A stretch of 64,000 nt of DNA, from contig NZ_JPRF03000054.1 of the NCBI RefSeq assembly GCF_001188955.3, forward strand, positions 62,001 to 126,000, written 5' to 3'. Position 1 is the stretch's first letter. Every line of letters starts with the position of its first letter. The notes beneath the pieces were generated by a model. That model saw only the letters and a list, made by a program, of their open reading frames with translations. It was not told the DNA's origin and made no database searches. A program made the translations under genes and the position numbers. This stretch comes from Kitasatospora aureofaciens (GTDB lineage: Bacteria; Actinomycetota; Actinomycetes; Streptomycetales; Streptomycetaceae). Of the stretch, positions 33,469-42,494 are shown one piece after another.

Positions 33469-36400
33469 ATGGCAGCGGTCGAGGGGCACGAGGAGCGTAC
33501 GGCGGACACCACGGCGACGACGGGCACATCGACGCCGAACGCGACGCCCGGGACGCCCAGGACAGCCGGGACGCCCGGGACAGCCGGGACGACCCCGTCG
33601 GCCGGGGGCGACGGCCCGGCGGGCCGGCCACCGGCGCTGCCCGCCTGGGCGGGCCTGGTACTCGCCCTCGCGGCCCTGCTGCCGCTCGCCCTCGGCCTCC
33701 TGCTGAGCCGGTCGCCGGTGTCGCGGACCGGCCTGACCGCCCTGCAACTGGCCGGTTCCCGGGCGTCCGCCGAGGCGGTCGTCGGCGACCGCTCTGCGGC
33801 CTACCGGGCCGCCCTGCGCGCCGAACCCTGGCTGATCGCCGGCTACGGACTGACGCTGGCGGCCGCCGCACTGCTGGGCGGCTACGTGCTGGGGCGGCGG
33901 CTACGGCTCGGCCCGGCGCTCGCGGTCGGGGCCGCGGGGCTGCTCGCAGCGGCCTGCGACCTCGGGGCGAACGTCCTGCTGCGCCTCGGGCTCGGCCACG
34001 GCGGCTCCGACGCGCCCTTCGCGGTGGCGGCGGCGCTCGCCATCGTCGCCCGGCTGCTGCTCCTGCCCGCCGGGGTGGCCGCCGCAGGCCTGCTCGCCGT
34101 GACGGCCGCCCGGGCGGTACGCGGCCTCCGGCGGGCGGCCGCGAAATCCGCCGACGAAGCCGACGACGCCGACCCACAGCGCCCGGCACTGATCCCACCG
34201 TGGCCGGTGGCCCCGCGACACGGCGGGCCGCCGCGCGGAGCACCGCAGCAGGAACCGCCGGCGGCCGACGCCCCCGGCGCTCACACCCACTGGCGCGACG
34301 CGGGCCGGGTGCCGCCCGGCCGTGAGCCCGCCGAGCTGGGCTTCTGCGCCTCCGGCGGCGGCATCCGCTCGGCCTGCGTCACGCTCGGCGCGCTCCAGGC
34401 CCTGCGCCCCTGGCTGAAACGCGCGCGCTACCTGGTCTCCGTCTCGGGCGGCGGCTACACCGTGGGCGCACTGCAACTCGCGCTCAGCGACTCCGCCCCC
34501 GGCAGTCCGGTGCACGCCGTCTCGGGCCTGACCGCCGACACCGTGATGGAGCCCGGCTCCCCGGAGGAGGACCACCTCCGCAGGCACAGCAAGTACATCG
34601 CCGACGGCGCGGGCGAATGGCTGGTCGCCCTCGGAACGCTGCTGCGCGGCGTGCTCTCCGCGCTGGCCCTGCTGCTGGCCGCCGTCCTGGTGCTCGGCCT
34701 CGGCCTCAGCCGCTTCTACCACGCCGTCCCGCTCACCGATCTGGGCGCCCTGGCGGCGGCGGGGCTGCGCCACCCGGGCGCCGTGCCGGGCTCCCTGGCG
34801 TTCCGGACACCCGCGTTGGCCGCCCTCGGCACGTCACTGGCGGCCGCCGCCGGGTGCTGGCTGCTGTGGCTGCTTGCCTTCCCGCCGCTCGGCTGGCACG
34901 CGCTGCTGCCGCGCGCCCTGCGCCGGCTCAACTACGCCGCGCTCTCGCTGGCCGGACTGCTGGCCGTCGGGGTGCTGGCGGTGCCGGGCCTGGCCTGGGG
35001 CGCGGTCCGGCTCCAGCAGGCGTTGGCGGCCGGACCCCAGCTGACCGGCGCCGGGCTCAGTCTGACGGTGGTGCTCAGCTACCTCGCCCTCTTACTCGGC
35101 ATACTCTGGCGCGACCGCCGGGCGATCGGCCGGGGGGTGGGCGTCCTCGGCGGGGCGCTGCGCGGGGCGGGCCGCTTCGGCGGCGCGCTGACCGTCAACC
35201 TCCCCCAGTACCTCGTGGTGTGGGCCGCCCTCGCCACGCTGACGGCCGGCGCGCTGCTGTCCCTCGGCTGGGCGGTCGCCACCGGGTACGCCTGGCCGCC
35301 GGCCGTCCAGGTGCTGCTGCCGCTGGTGCTCGGCGCCGTCGGGCTCAACCTCGACCAGACCTGGATGAGCCTGCACCCGTTCTACCGCCTGCGCCTGGCC
35401 TCGGCGTTCGCCGTACGCCGGGTCACCGAGGGCGGCCGCACGCTGGCCCGCCGGTACGACTTCTACCGGGAGCAGACCTGGCTGAGCCACTACGCCGCCC
35501 GGCATCCCGACTTCCCACAGGTGATCTTCTCGGCCGCGGCCAACCTGTCCGGCAACTCCCGCACGCCGCCCGGCCGTCGGGCCGTCTCCTTCTCGCTCTC
35601 CCACGACTACGTGGGCGGTCCGGACGTCGGGTACGCGCGCACCGACCTGCTGGAGCGGCGCACCCGCCGGCACATCGCCCGGGACCTCACCGTGCAGTCG
35701 GCGATGGCCGTCTCCGGCGCCGCCTTCTCCTCCGCGATGGGCCGCCAGTCCCGGGTGTACCAGGGGCTGTTCGCGGTGACCAACGCCCGGCTCGGGACGT
35801 GGCTGCCCAACCCGGCCCAGCTCGGACCGTCCTGGTCCGGCACACCGGACTGGCGGCGCGCCGAGCAGCCCGCCGTCCGCCGGCTCCCGTACCAACTGCG
35901 GGAGCTGACCGGCCGGTTCCCCGTGCACGACCGCTTCCTGCTCACCACCGACGGCGGGCACTACGAGAACCTCGGCCTGGTCGAACTGCTGCGGCACCGG
36001 GTGCGGACGGCGGTGAGCATCGACGCCAGCGGGGACTCCGGCTACGCCGGCAACCTGGCCGCCGCGATCACCCTGGCCCGGGAGGAGCTGGGCATCGTCA
36101 TCACCCTGCACCAGCCGGAGCTGCTGATCCCGGGCGGCACCACCGCCGACCGGGGCGCGGGCGGCACGCCCTTGCAGGGGCTGGCGGTCCAGCTCGCCGA
36201 CCGGCTCTCGGCCCGGGGCGTGATCACCGGGGACATCCACTACCCGGCCGTCGACGGTGAGCCGGACTCCGAACGGTACGGCACGCTGATCGTCCTCCAG
36301 GCGGTACTGACCGCCGACATGCCCTACGAGCTGCACTCCTACGCGGTGGCCAACCGCGCCTTCCCGAACGACGGCACCAGTGACCAGTGGTTCGACCACC

Positions 36401-36627
36401 AGCAGTTCGACGCCTACCAGACCCTCGGCCGCTACCTGGGTGAGCAGGCCGGACCGGTGATCGAGCAGGCCCTCGCGGCCGCCCCGGCCGGATCCGCCCG
36501 GGCCGGATCCGCCACCGACGGATACGCCGCGCCCGTCCCCGCGCAGCCGCCGGGGGGCTCGGCCCCGACGCCGTCCGACCGGTCGGCAGACAGCCCGCCG
36601 GTGCCGCGCCGTCCTGCGGAGGGGTGA
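33469..36627 (+). CDS. Large membrane-anchored patatin-like phospholipase
   Basis: A 1052-residue protein combining a patatin-type hydrolase with about ten membrane spans. Spans near 57-80, 122-145, 150-170 and 182-212 come first. The oxyanion loop SGGGIRSA (295-302) and nucleophile elbow SVSGGGY with S326 follow. More spans lie between about 385 and 640, then a soluble part with LTTDGGHYENLGLVELL, whose Asp completes the Ser-Asp dyad. So the catalytic residues are separated by an inserted membrane block. The N-terminal 50 residues are Thr/Gly/Pro-rich and the C terminus is a Pro/Ser tail. Probable role is lipid acyl hydrolysis at the membrane. Start ATG 33469 has a G-rich stretch upstream. 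Confidence 0.88.
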   Translation: MAAVEGHEERTADTTATTGTSTPNATPGTPRTAGTPGTAGTTPSAGGDGPAGRPPALPAWAGLVLALAALLPLALGLLLSRSPVSRTGLTALQLAGSRASAEAVVGDRSAAYRAALRAEPWLIAGYGLTLAAAALLGGYVLGRRLRLGPALAVGAAGLLAAACDLGANVLLRLGLGHGGSDAPFAVAAALAIVARLLLLPAGVAAAGLLAVTAARAVRGLRRAAAKSADEADDADPQRPALIPPWPVAPRHGGPPRGAPQQEPPAADAPGAHTHWRDAGRVPPGREPAELGFCASGGGIRSACVTLGALQALRPWLKRARYLVSVSGGGYTVGALQLALSDSAPGSPVHAVSGLTADTVMEPGSPEEDHLRRHSKYIADGAGEWLVALGTLLRGVLSALALLLAAVLVLGLGLSRFYHAVPLTDLGALAAAGLRHPGAVPGSLAFRTPALAALGTSLAAAAGCWLLWLLAFPPLGWHALLPRALRRLNYAALSLAGLLAVGVLAVPGLAWGAVRLQQALAAGPQLTGAGLSLTVVLSYLALLLGILWRDRRAIGRGVGVLGGALRGAGRFGGALTVNLPQYLVVWAALATLTAGALLSLGWAVATGYAWPPAVQVLLPLVLGAVGLNLDQTWMSLHPFYRLRLASAFAVRRVTEGGRTLARRYDFYREQTWLSHYAARHPDFPQVIFSAAANLSGNSRTPPGRRAVSFSLSHDYVGGPDVGYARTDLLERRTRRHIARDLTVQSAMAVSGAAFSSAMGRQSRVYQGLFAVTNARLGTWLPNPAQLGPSWSGTPDWRRAEQPAVRRLPYQLRELTGRFPVHDRFLLTTDGGHYENLGLVELLRHRVRTAVSIDASGDSGYAGNLAAAITLAREELGIVITLHQPELLIPGGTTADRGAGGTPLQGLAVQLADRLSARGVITGDIHYPAVDGEPDSERYGTLIVLQAVLTADMPYELHSYAVANRAFPNDGTSDQWFDHQQFDAYQTLGRYLGEQAGPVIEQALAAAPAGSARAGSATDGYAAPVPAQPPGGSAPTPSDRSADSPPVPRRPAEG

Positions 36628-36779
36628 GCCGGAGCTTCACGTCGCGGTCGGGCCGGGGCGGTGGGCCGGCGGGCGGGCCGGGGGTCGACGTCGGGCGTTG
36701 ACGCGCGGGAGTTAACAGGGCGCAACAGGCGGGCGCCCCGGCTTGACTTCGTCCGACCGGCTCGGAAAGGATCCGGTGC

Positions 36780-36857
36780 ATGGACTCCGGCACCACTCTG
36801 GTTTGCCGCCTGCACGTCGATCTGCGACGCCAGGCGAGTTCCATCTGTGCCTGTTGA
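36780..36857 (+). CDS. Cysteine-responsive type leader peptide
   Basis: A 25-codon ORF with AAGGA nine bases before ATG. The peptide contains CRLHVDLRRQASSICAC: the HVDL-R core and Cys-rich end are typical of the short leader peptides found before sulfur genes in Streptomyces and annotated as putative leader peptides. The terminal Cys-Ala-Cys codons immediately precede the stop, so slow cysteinyl-tRNA supply could stall ribosomes and change folding of the 186-base leader before the cysteine dioxygenase gene. A TTGACG at 36698-36703 may be its -35 box. The remaining 36628-37043 gap shows no other gene. Confidence 0.8.
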   Translation: MDSGTTLVCRLHVDLRRQASSICAC

Positions 36858-37043
36858 CCTTGCTCCGCACCGCCGGCACCCCCCTGTGACCTCTGCCAGG
36901 GCCCGTACCGCGCACCCGCACTCGCAGTTCTGAACCCCGCCCGCCCGGCGGCACCCGTACGTGCCGCGACCGGTCGCTCCGCAGCCACGCCACCGGCCCG
37001 GGCGCACCCCTGCCGACGTTCCCGCCGCACCCGAGGACGCCCC

Positions 37044-37616
37044 ATGAGCCCGGACCTCGTCTCCGAGACCCCACCGCACAGCCTCCACGCCCCGAACGCC
37101 CTGAACGCCCCCCTCAGCCCGCTCAGCCCGCTCAGCCCGCTCACTCCGGACGCCCCACACGCCCCGCTCAGTCCGAACGCCCTGCGGACCGTCGTCCGCG
37201 AGCTGGCCGAGCAGCCCGAGCAGTGGATCCACCTGGTCCGGCTCTCCACCGATGAGCGCTGGTACCAGCGGCTGGTGGCCGAGGACGACCACGAGGTCTG
37301 GCTGATCAGCTGGCTGCCTGGCCAGTCGACCGGCTTCCACGACCACGGCGGCTCGCGCGGCGCGTTCGCCGTCGCCCTCGGCGAGTTGGAGGAGCTGTCC
37401 CTCGGCGGGCCCGACCAGGGCCTGCTGATCCGCCGGGTCCCGGCCGGAACCGCCCGCGCCTTCGGACCGGAGTACGTGCACGACGTGCGCAACACCGCCT
37501 CCGGCCCGGCCGTGACCCTGCACGCCTACTCGCCCCCGCTCAGCTCGATGGCGCACTACGACCTGCGGGCCGGCGGGCTCGTCCGCACCTCGGAGGAAGG
37601 ACCGGAACAGTGGTGA
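37044..37616 (+). CDS. Cysteine dioxygenase
   Basis: A 190-residue cupin that oxidises cysteine to cysteine sulfinate. Iron-binding histidines appear in FHDHGGSRGAF and YVHDVRN, with HAYSPPLSSMAHYD near the C terminus as in bacterial relatives. The first 45 residues are a Leu/Ser/Pro/Ala repeat (LSPLSPLSPLTP) not needed for the fold. ATG 37044 has GAGGA upstream. It overlaps a rhodanese gene and lies behind the cysteine-type leader peptide, consistent with disposal of excess cysteine and its sulfur. Confidence 0.92.
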   Translation: MSPDLVSETPPHSLHAPNALNAPLSPLSPLSPLTPDAPHAPLSPNALRTVVRELAEQPEQWIHLVRLSTDERWYQRLVAEDDHEVWLISWLPGQSTGFHDHGGSRGAFAVALGELEELSLGGPDQGLLIRRVPAGTARAFGPEYVHDVRNTASGPAVTLHAYSPPLSSMAHYDLRAGGLVRTSEEGPEQW

Positions 37617-37987
37617 CCACGATCGACGACCTGGTGGAGCGGGCCCGTGAGGGCGTCCACCGCCCGCGCGCCCGGGAGGCGTACCAGGCCCAGCTGGACG
37701 GCGCGCTGCTGGTGGACATCCGTCCGGCGGCGCAGCGGGCGGCCGAGGGCGAGATCCCCGGCTCGCTGATCATCGAGCGCAACGTCCTGGAGTGGCGGCT
37801 CGACCCGACGGGCAGTCACCGCATTCCCGAGGCCTCGGGCTACGACATCGAGGTGATCGTGGTCTGCTCGGAGGGCTACGCCTCCAGTCTGGCCGCGGCC
37901 TCGCTGCGCGAACTGGGCCTGCACCGGGCGACCGACCTGGACGGCGGATTCGTCGGATGGGCGGCGGCGGGACTGCCGACCCGTTAG
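37610..37987 (+). CDS. Rhodanese-like sulfurtransferase
   Basis: A 125-residue single-domain rhodanese. The active-site loop is CSEGYAS, with the catalytic Cys following VIVV; LLVDIRPAAQRAAEGEIPGSLII is the conserved N-terminal region and GGFVGWAAAGLP the C-terminal signature. Adjacent GTG codons at 37610 and 37613 are candidate starts; both overlap the end of the cysteine dioxygenase gene, and AAGGA favours the first. The pair probably works in cysteine or sulfite sulfur handling. Confidence 0.93.
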   Translation: MVTTIDDLVERAREGVHRPRAREAYQAQLDGALLVDIRPAAQRAAEGEIPGSLIIERNVLEWRLDPTGSHRIPEASGYDIEVIVVCSEGYASSLAAASLRELGLHRATDLDGGFVGWAAAGLPTR

Positions 37988-38107
37988 TGCCCGCTCCGGC
38001 GGCTGAGCCGGGGTCACACCGCGTGCCGGGCCGTAAATCAGGGACAGGAGATGATGCAGGTCATAGTCTGATCAGAGTTTCCGCCGGTCCCAAGCTGGGC
38101 AGCCACG

Positions 38108-38140
38108 CGGGCGGAAGAACGCCCGGGCGGTGCAACCGCC
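38108..38140 (+). promoter_or_regulatory. Two consecutive hairpins in the osmolyte-transporter leader
   Basis: CGGGCG-GAAGAA-CGCCCG (38108-38125) is followed at once by GGCGG-TGCAA-CCGCC (38126-38140), 100 bp before the ABC ATPase start. CATAGT (38062-38067) upstream is a plausible -10 box, so both would be in the 5' untranslated RNA. No known riboswitch class is recognisable. Confidence 0.35.
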
Positions 38141-38240
38141 GTCAACCGAACAAGCCGAACACGCGAACGCTCAGATTGAGCCGAACGACCGACAGACACA
38201 GGCGCCGCCTCCCCGGGGCGCCCTGACGAGGAAACACTCC

Positions 38241-39407
38241 GTGATCAGATTCGAGGGCGTCGGCAAGCGCCACCCCGACGGCACCGTCGCGGTCGAGGGC
38301 CTGGACCTGGAGGTCCCGACCGGTCGGATAACCGTCCTGGTAGGGCCGTCCGGCTGCGGCAAGACCACCCTGCTGCGCATGGTCAACCGGATGGTCGAGC
38401 CCACCTCGGGCCGGGTGCTGCTGGACGACACCGACGTCGCCGAGCTGGAGCCCGCCAAGCTGCGCCGAGGCATCGGGTACGTGATCCAGCAGGCCGGGCT
38501 CTTCCCGCACCGCAAGGTGATCGACAACATCGCCACCGTCCCGTACCTGCTCGGCTGGGACCGCAAGAAGGCCCGTGCCCGGGCCGCCGAACTGCTCGAA
38601 CTGGTCGGGCTCGCGCCCGAAACCGCCAAGCGCTACCCGTTCCAACTGTCCGGCGGCCAGCAGCAGCGGGTCGGCGTGGCCAGGGCGCTGGCCGCCGACC
38701 CGCCGGTGCTGCTGATGGACGAACCCTTCAGCGCCGTCGACCCGGTGGTGCGGGCCGGGCTCCAGGAGGAGCTGCTGCGGCTGCAGTCCGAGCTGCACAA
38801 GACGGTGTTGTTCGTCACCCACGACATCGAGGAGGCCGTCCGGCTCGGCGACCAGGTCGTGGTGCTGCGCGAGCACGGCCGGATCGCCCAGCTGGCCGAC
38901 CCGCACACCCTGCTGACCTCCCCCGCCGACGACGGTGTGGCCGCCTTCCTCGGCCGCGACCGGGGCCTGCGCGGCCTCGGCCTGCGGCCCGCGAAGGCGG
39001 TCGAGCTGCGCCCGGTCGACGACGGACTCCGCTACGGCGGCTGGGAGTTGGCCCTGGACGACGAACGCCGTCCGATCGGCTGGATCGACCGCAGCGCCGG
39101 CACCGCCGAACTGCAGCCGTCGGCCGGCTACCGCCCGGACTCCGACACCCTGCGCGCCGCCCTGGACGCCGCCGTACTCTCCCCCGCCGGGGTCGCGGTC
39201 GCGCTGGACGCCGACGGCCGGGCGATCGGCACGGCGAGCCGCGAGGCCGTCCTCGCCGCGCTCACGCCGGCCGGCGGCGGGCCCGTCAGCGTACGGAAGC
39301 CCGACCCGGCCGACGCGATGGGCACCCCCGCCGGAGCCGACACGGTGGGCACGGCCGACGGAGCCGACGTGGTGGGCACGGCGGACGGAGCCGACGGTGG
39401 ACGATGA
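38241..39407 (+). CDS. Glycine betaine/osmolyte-type ABC transporter ATP-binding protein
   Basis: A 388-residue ATPase of the OpuCA/ProV group. Walker A GPSGCGKTTLLRMVNRM, signature LSGGQQQRVGVARAL, Walker B LLMDEPFSAVDP and switch His in VTHDIEEA are present; LRRGIGYVIQQAGLFPHR is diagnostic of the osmoprotectant branch. The part after residue 235 stands where relatives carry CBS domains but is weakly conserved. It ends in a repeat tail (DTVGTADGADVVGTADGAD). GTG 38241 has GAGGAAA upstream. First gene of a four-gene importer operon. Confidence 0.92.
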   Translation: MIRFEGVGKRHPDGTVAVEGLDLEVPTGRITVLVGPSGCGKTTLLRMVNRMVEPTSGRVLLDDTDVAELEPAKLRRGIGYVIQQAGLFPHRKVIDNIATVPYLLGWDRKKARARAAELLELVGLAPETAKRYPFQLSGGQQQRVGVARALAADPPVLLMDEPFSAVDPVVRAGLQEELLRLQSELHKTVLFVTHDIEEAVRLGDQVVVLREHGRIAQLADPHTLLTSPADDGVAAFLGRDRGLRGLGLRPAKAVELRPVDDGLRYGGWELALDDERRPIGWIDRSAGTAELQPSAGYRPDSDTLRAALDAAVLSPAGVAVALDADGRAIGTASREAVLAALTPAGGGPVSVRKPDPADAMGTPAGADTVGTADGADVVGTADGADGGR

Positions 39408-40065
39408 ACCGATCGTCCGCTGGTACTGGATCGGCGACCACCTCGGCTACCTCGGCAACCTGCTCGCCGACCACGCGGTGATCGCCCTGGTCCCGGTGCT
39501 CATCGGCCTGCTGCTGGCCGTCCCGCTCGGGCTGGCCTGTGCCCGCTTCCCCCGGCTGTACCAGCCGCTGTCCGCCGTCTTCAACATCGTCTACGCGCTG
39601 CCCTCGCTGGCCGTCTTCGTGGTGCTGATCCCGTACACCGGGCTCGCCACCCAGGCGACGGTGATGTTCCCGCTCACCTTCTACGCCCTCGCCGTCCTGC
39701 TGCCGACCACGGTGGACGGGCTGCGCGCCGTCCCGGACTCCGTCCGGCAGGCCGCCACCGCGATGGGCTACGGGCCGTGGCACCGGCTGACCGCCGTCGA
39801 ACTGCCCGCCGCCGTGCCGTACCTGATCGCCGGGCTGCGGGTCGCCGCGGTGTCCAGCATCTCGCTGGCCAGCGTCGGCGCGCTGGTCGGGCGCGGCGGG
39901 CTCGGCTACCTGTTCGTCGACGGCTTCCAGCGCACCTTCCCGACCCCGATCGTGGCCGGGATCACGCTGATCGCCGTCCTGGCGCTGGCGGTCGACCTGC
40001 TGCTGGTGGCCGCCCGCCGGCTGCTAGCGCCCTGGGCCGTCCGGGAACAGGGGGCGGGCTCGTGA
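39397..40065 (+). CDS. Osmolyte-type ABC transporter permease (first)
   Basis: A 222-residue permease with five or six spans, OpuCB/OpuBB type. Its GTG at 39397 overlaps the end of the ATPase gene by 11 bases. The coupling loop reads DSVRQAATAMGYGPWHRLTAVELP. IVYALPSLAVFVVLIPYTGL and GALVGRGGLGYLFVDG are family features. It pairs with the next permease to form the channel. Confidence 0.92.
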   Translation: MDDEPIVRWYWIGDHLGYLGNLLADHAVIALVPVLIGLLLAVPLGLACARFPRLYQPLSAVFNIVYALPSLAVFVVLIPYTGLATQATVMFPLTFYALAVLLPTTVDGLRAVPDSVRQAATAMGYGPWHRLTAVELPAAVPYLIAGLRVAAVSSISLASVGALVGRGGLGYLFVDGFQRTFPTPIVAGITLIAVLALAVDLLLVAARRLLAPWAVREQGAGS

Positions 40066-40739
40066 ACTGGCTGAACTGGCTGAGCGACTTCTTCTCCGAC
40101 CCGGACCACCGCAGCGGTCCGGACTCGATCCTGCACCGGGTCTCCGAACACCTGACGCTCTCCGGCGAGGCCCTGCTCTACGCGGCGCTGCTCGCCGTCC
40201 CGCTCGGGCTGCTGATCGGCTACACCGGGCGCGGCGTCAACGTGGTCACCGCGCTCGCCGGGGCCGCCCGTGCGCTGCCGACCCTCGGCCTGGTGACGCT
40301 CGCGGTGCTGCTCGCCGGGGTCGGCGACACCGCCGTGCTGTTCCCACTGGTCGCGCTGGCGGCGCCGCCGCTGCTGGTGGCGGCCGTCGAGGGGGTGCGC
40401 GGAACCGACCCGGACGTCCGGGACGCGGCGCGCGGGATCGGGCTGACCCATTCCCAGGTGCTCCTCCAGGTCTGCCTGCCCTCCGCCGCGCCGACCCTGC
40501 TGGCCGGCTTCCGCACCGCGACCGTCCAGGTGATCGCCACCGCCACGGTGGCCGCCTACGTCGGGCTGGGCGGCCTGGGCCGCTACGTCATCGACGGGCT
40601 GGCCACCCGGCAGTACGCGGTGACCGTGGGCGGTGCGCTGCTGGTGGTGCTGCTCGCGGTCGGTGCCCAGCTGTTCTTCGCCCTGCTCGCCCGGTTCGCG
40701 CTCCCGCCCGGGGTGCGCGCCCAGCGCCGGGCCCGCTGA
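40062..40739 (+). CDS. Osmolyte-type ABC transporter permease (second)
   Basis: A 225-residue permease, OpuCD-like, starting at a GTG that overlaps the previous stop as GTGA. The coupling loop is DVRDAARGIGLTHSQVLLQVCLP; ALPTLGLVTLAVLL and AAYVGLGGLGRYVIDGLATRQ are typical. The N terminus begins WLNWLSDFFSDPDHRSGPDS, a periplasmic or interfacial segment common in these subunits. Confidence 0.92.
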   Translation: MNWLNWLSDFFSDPDHRSGPDSILHRVSEHLTLSGEALLYAALLAVPLGLLIGYTGRGVNVVTALAGAARALPTLGLVTLAVLLAGVGDTAVLFPLVALAAPPLLVAAVEGVRGTDPDVRDAARGIGLTHSQVLLQVCLPSAAPTLLAGFRTATVQVIATATVAAYVGLGGLGRYVIDGLATRQYAVTVGGALLVVLLAVGAQLFFALLARFALPPGVRAQRRAR

Positions 40740-40781
40740 GGCCGTTCCTCTCCCATCCGTTCCGGAAGGACAACTGTCACC

Positions 40782-41735
40782 ATGTCGACAATGAACAGAA
40801 GCAGGCGCGCCGTACTCCTCGGCACCCTCGCCGCGCTCGCCCTGGGCGCCACCGCCTGCGGCTCCTCCGCGAGCAGCAGCAACCCGCTCGGCGGCGGGTC
40901 GAGCGCCGCGGCCTCCGGGGCCGGTTCCACCGCCGGAGGCGGCTCCGGCGGGACGGTGGTCGTCGGCTCGGCGAACTTCCCGGAGAACGTCCTGCTGGGC
41001 TCGATCTACTCGCAGGCGCTCAAGGCCAAGGGCGTCAACGTCGAGGAGAAGTTCAACATCGGCAGCCGTGAGGTGATCTACGGGCAGCTGCAGAGCGGCA
41101 ACCTGACCGTCCTGCCCGAGTACAACGGCTCGCTGCTCGCCTACCTGGACGCCAAGAACACCGCCGTCACCACTCAGGACGTGAACGCGGCGCTGGCCAA
41201 GGCGCTGCCCTCCTCGCTGGCGGTCCTCGACTCCTCCCCCGCCGAGGACAAGGACTCGCTCAGCGTCGCCCAGGAGACCGCCGACAAGTACAACCTCAAG
41301 AGCATCTCCGACCTGGCCGCCAAGGCGGGCGAGTTCACCATCGGCGGGCCTCCGGAGTTCAAGTCCCGCCGGGAGCAGCAGTTCAAGGACGTCTACGGGC
41401 TGACCTTCAAGGAGTGGAAGCCCACCGCCGACACCACCGCGAACGCGCTCAAGGACGGCAGCATCCAGGTGGGCAACGTGTTCACCACCGATCCGAAGAT
41501 CGTCCAGTACAAGCTCGTCGCGCTGAGCGACCCGAAGAACGTCTTCGGCGCGCAGAACATCACCCCGCTGGTCAACAAGGCGGGCCTGGACGCCACCGCG
41601 ACGGCGGCACTCAACGCGGTGTCGGCCAAGCTCGACACGGCGGGGCTGACAGGGCTGATGAAGCGCGTCTCGGTCGACAAGGAGGACCCGTCGACGGTGG
41701 CCAGGGACTGGCTGAAGGCCAACGGGCTCGCCTGA
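40782..41735 (+). CDS. Osmolyte-type ABC transporter substrate-binding lipoprotein
   Basis: A 317-residue OpuCC/ProX-like binding protein. The signal peptide ends in lipobox ATAC (Cys26), then a Gly/Ser linker. VVVGSANFPENVLLGSIYSQAL opens the mature domain, and REVIYGQLQSGNLTVLPEYNGSLL contains the usual ligand-site segment. The ligand may be glycine betaine, choline, carnitine or a related quaternary amine; aromatic box residues cannot be assigned with confidence. ATG 40782 follows GGAAGGA. Last gene of the operon, followed by a strong hairpin. Confidence 0.92.
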   Translation: MSTMNRSRRAVLLGTLAALALGATACGSSASSSNPLGGGSSAAASGAGSTAGGGSGGTVVVGSANFPENVLLGSIYSQALKAKGVNVEEKFNIGSREVIYGQLQSGNLTVLPEYNGSLLAYLDAKNTAVTTQDVNAALAKALPSSLAVLDSSPAEDKDSLSVAQETADKYNLKSISDLAAKAGEFTIGGPPEFKSRREQQFKDVYGLTFKEWKPTADTTANALKDGSIQVGNVFTTDPKIVQYKLVALSDPKNVFGAQNITPLVNKAGLDATATAALNAVSAKLDTAGLTGLMKRVSVDKEDPSTVARDWLKANGLA

Positions 41736-41811
41736 CGGCCGGAGCGCCCACGGCGGACACCGGGCAGCCGGGCAGCGGGCACCGACTCGCCGGCAGCCGG
41801 GCGGGCAGCAG

Positions 41812-41850
41812 ACGGCGGTGCGCGGAGAGGAGTCCTCCGCGCACCGCCGT
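41812..41850 (+). terminator. Strong hairpin terminator after the osmolyte importer
   Basis: ACGGCGGTGCGCGGA (41812-41826) and TCCGCGCACCGCCGT (41836-41850) pair perfectly over 15 bp around a nine-base loop. There is no T-tract, as usual in this group. It lies 77 bp after the binding-protein gene. Confidence 0.75.
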
Positions 41851-41927
41851 TCGCCGCGTTCGGGGCCGCGTCACGCCCGCCGCAGGGGACCTTCCCTTCC
41901 ACGCCGCGAACATGACAGTGTGGCGCC

Positions 41928-42494
41928 ATGCGCACTCGTCTCCTCGCCGCCTCCCTCACGGCACTCGCCGCGGTGAGCCTCGCTGCCTGCTCCAGTTCCG
42001 GTTCCGGCTCTGCTTCGAGCTCCGCTTCGAACTCGAACAAGGTCACCGCCGCGGCCGGCTCCCCCACCGACGCCGCCGCCACCGCGTCCGGCGGCGCCAC
42101 ACCCGGCTCGACCACTCCGGCGACCACCGCGCCCGGCACGTCCGCGCCGGCCGACCCCTCGACGCCCGGCACGGACGGGTCAGGCCCGGCCAAGCCCGCC
42201 CCGCCCGCCGACGCCGGACTGCCCGCCAAGCCGGACGCCGGCCTGACCGGCAAGGTCGTCGCCGCCCTGAACGCGGTCGACCCGGCGATCGTCGGCGGCA
42301 AGCCCGACCAGGTGGTGGAACAGGCTCGCAAGCAGTGCCAGGCGATGTACCAGTTCCCCAAGGACTCGGCGAAACTGGTCCAACTCGCCGAGCAGCACTT
42401 CACCTCGCCCGACCACCCCCAGGGCTTCGGTCCGGACACCGCCGCGAAGATCAACGACGCTCTGCGCGCCACCCTCTGCCCACCGCAGCGCTGA
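41928..42494 (+). CDS. Secreted lipoprotein of unknown function (DUF732-like C terminus)
   Basis: A 188-residue lipoprotein: signal peptide with lipobox LAAC (Cys21), a long Ser/Thr/Ala/Pro/Gly linker to about residue 100, then a small domain with two cysteines (KQCQAMYQFPKD and ATLCPPQ) that could form a disulfide. The domain resembles small actinobacterial helical DUF732 proteins, a weak assignment. CAGTGT ends six bases before ATG, suggesting a leaderless message; no Shine-Dalgarno is visible. Confidence 0.75.
   Translation: MRTRLLAASLTALAAVSLAACSSSGSGSASSSASNSNKVTAAAGSPTDAAATASGGATPGSTTPATTAPGTSAPADPSTPGTDGSGPAKPAPPADAGLPAKPDAGLTGKVVAALNAVDPAIVGGKPDQVVEQARKQCQAMYQFPKDSAKLVQLAEQHFTSPDHPQGFGPDTAAKINDALRATLCPPQR

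Noticed and set aside
38041-38240. c-di-AMP (ydaO-type) riboswitch before the osmolyte importer
   Set aside because: The position is attractive, but I cannot match the conserved ydaO sequence elements; only simple hairpins are visible.
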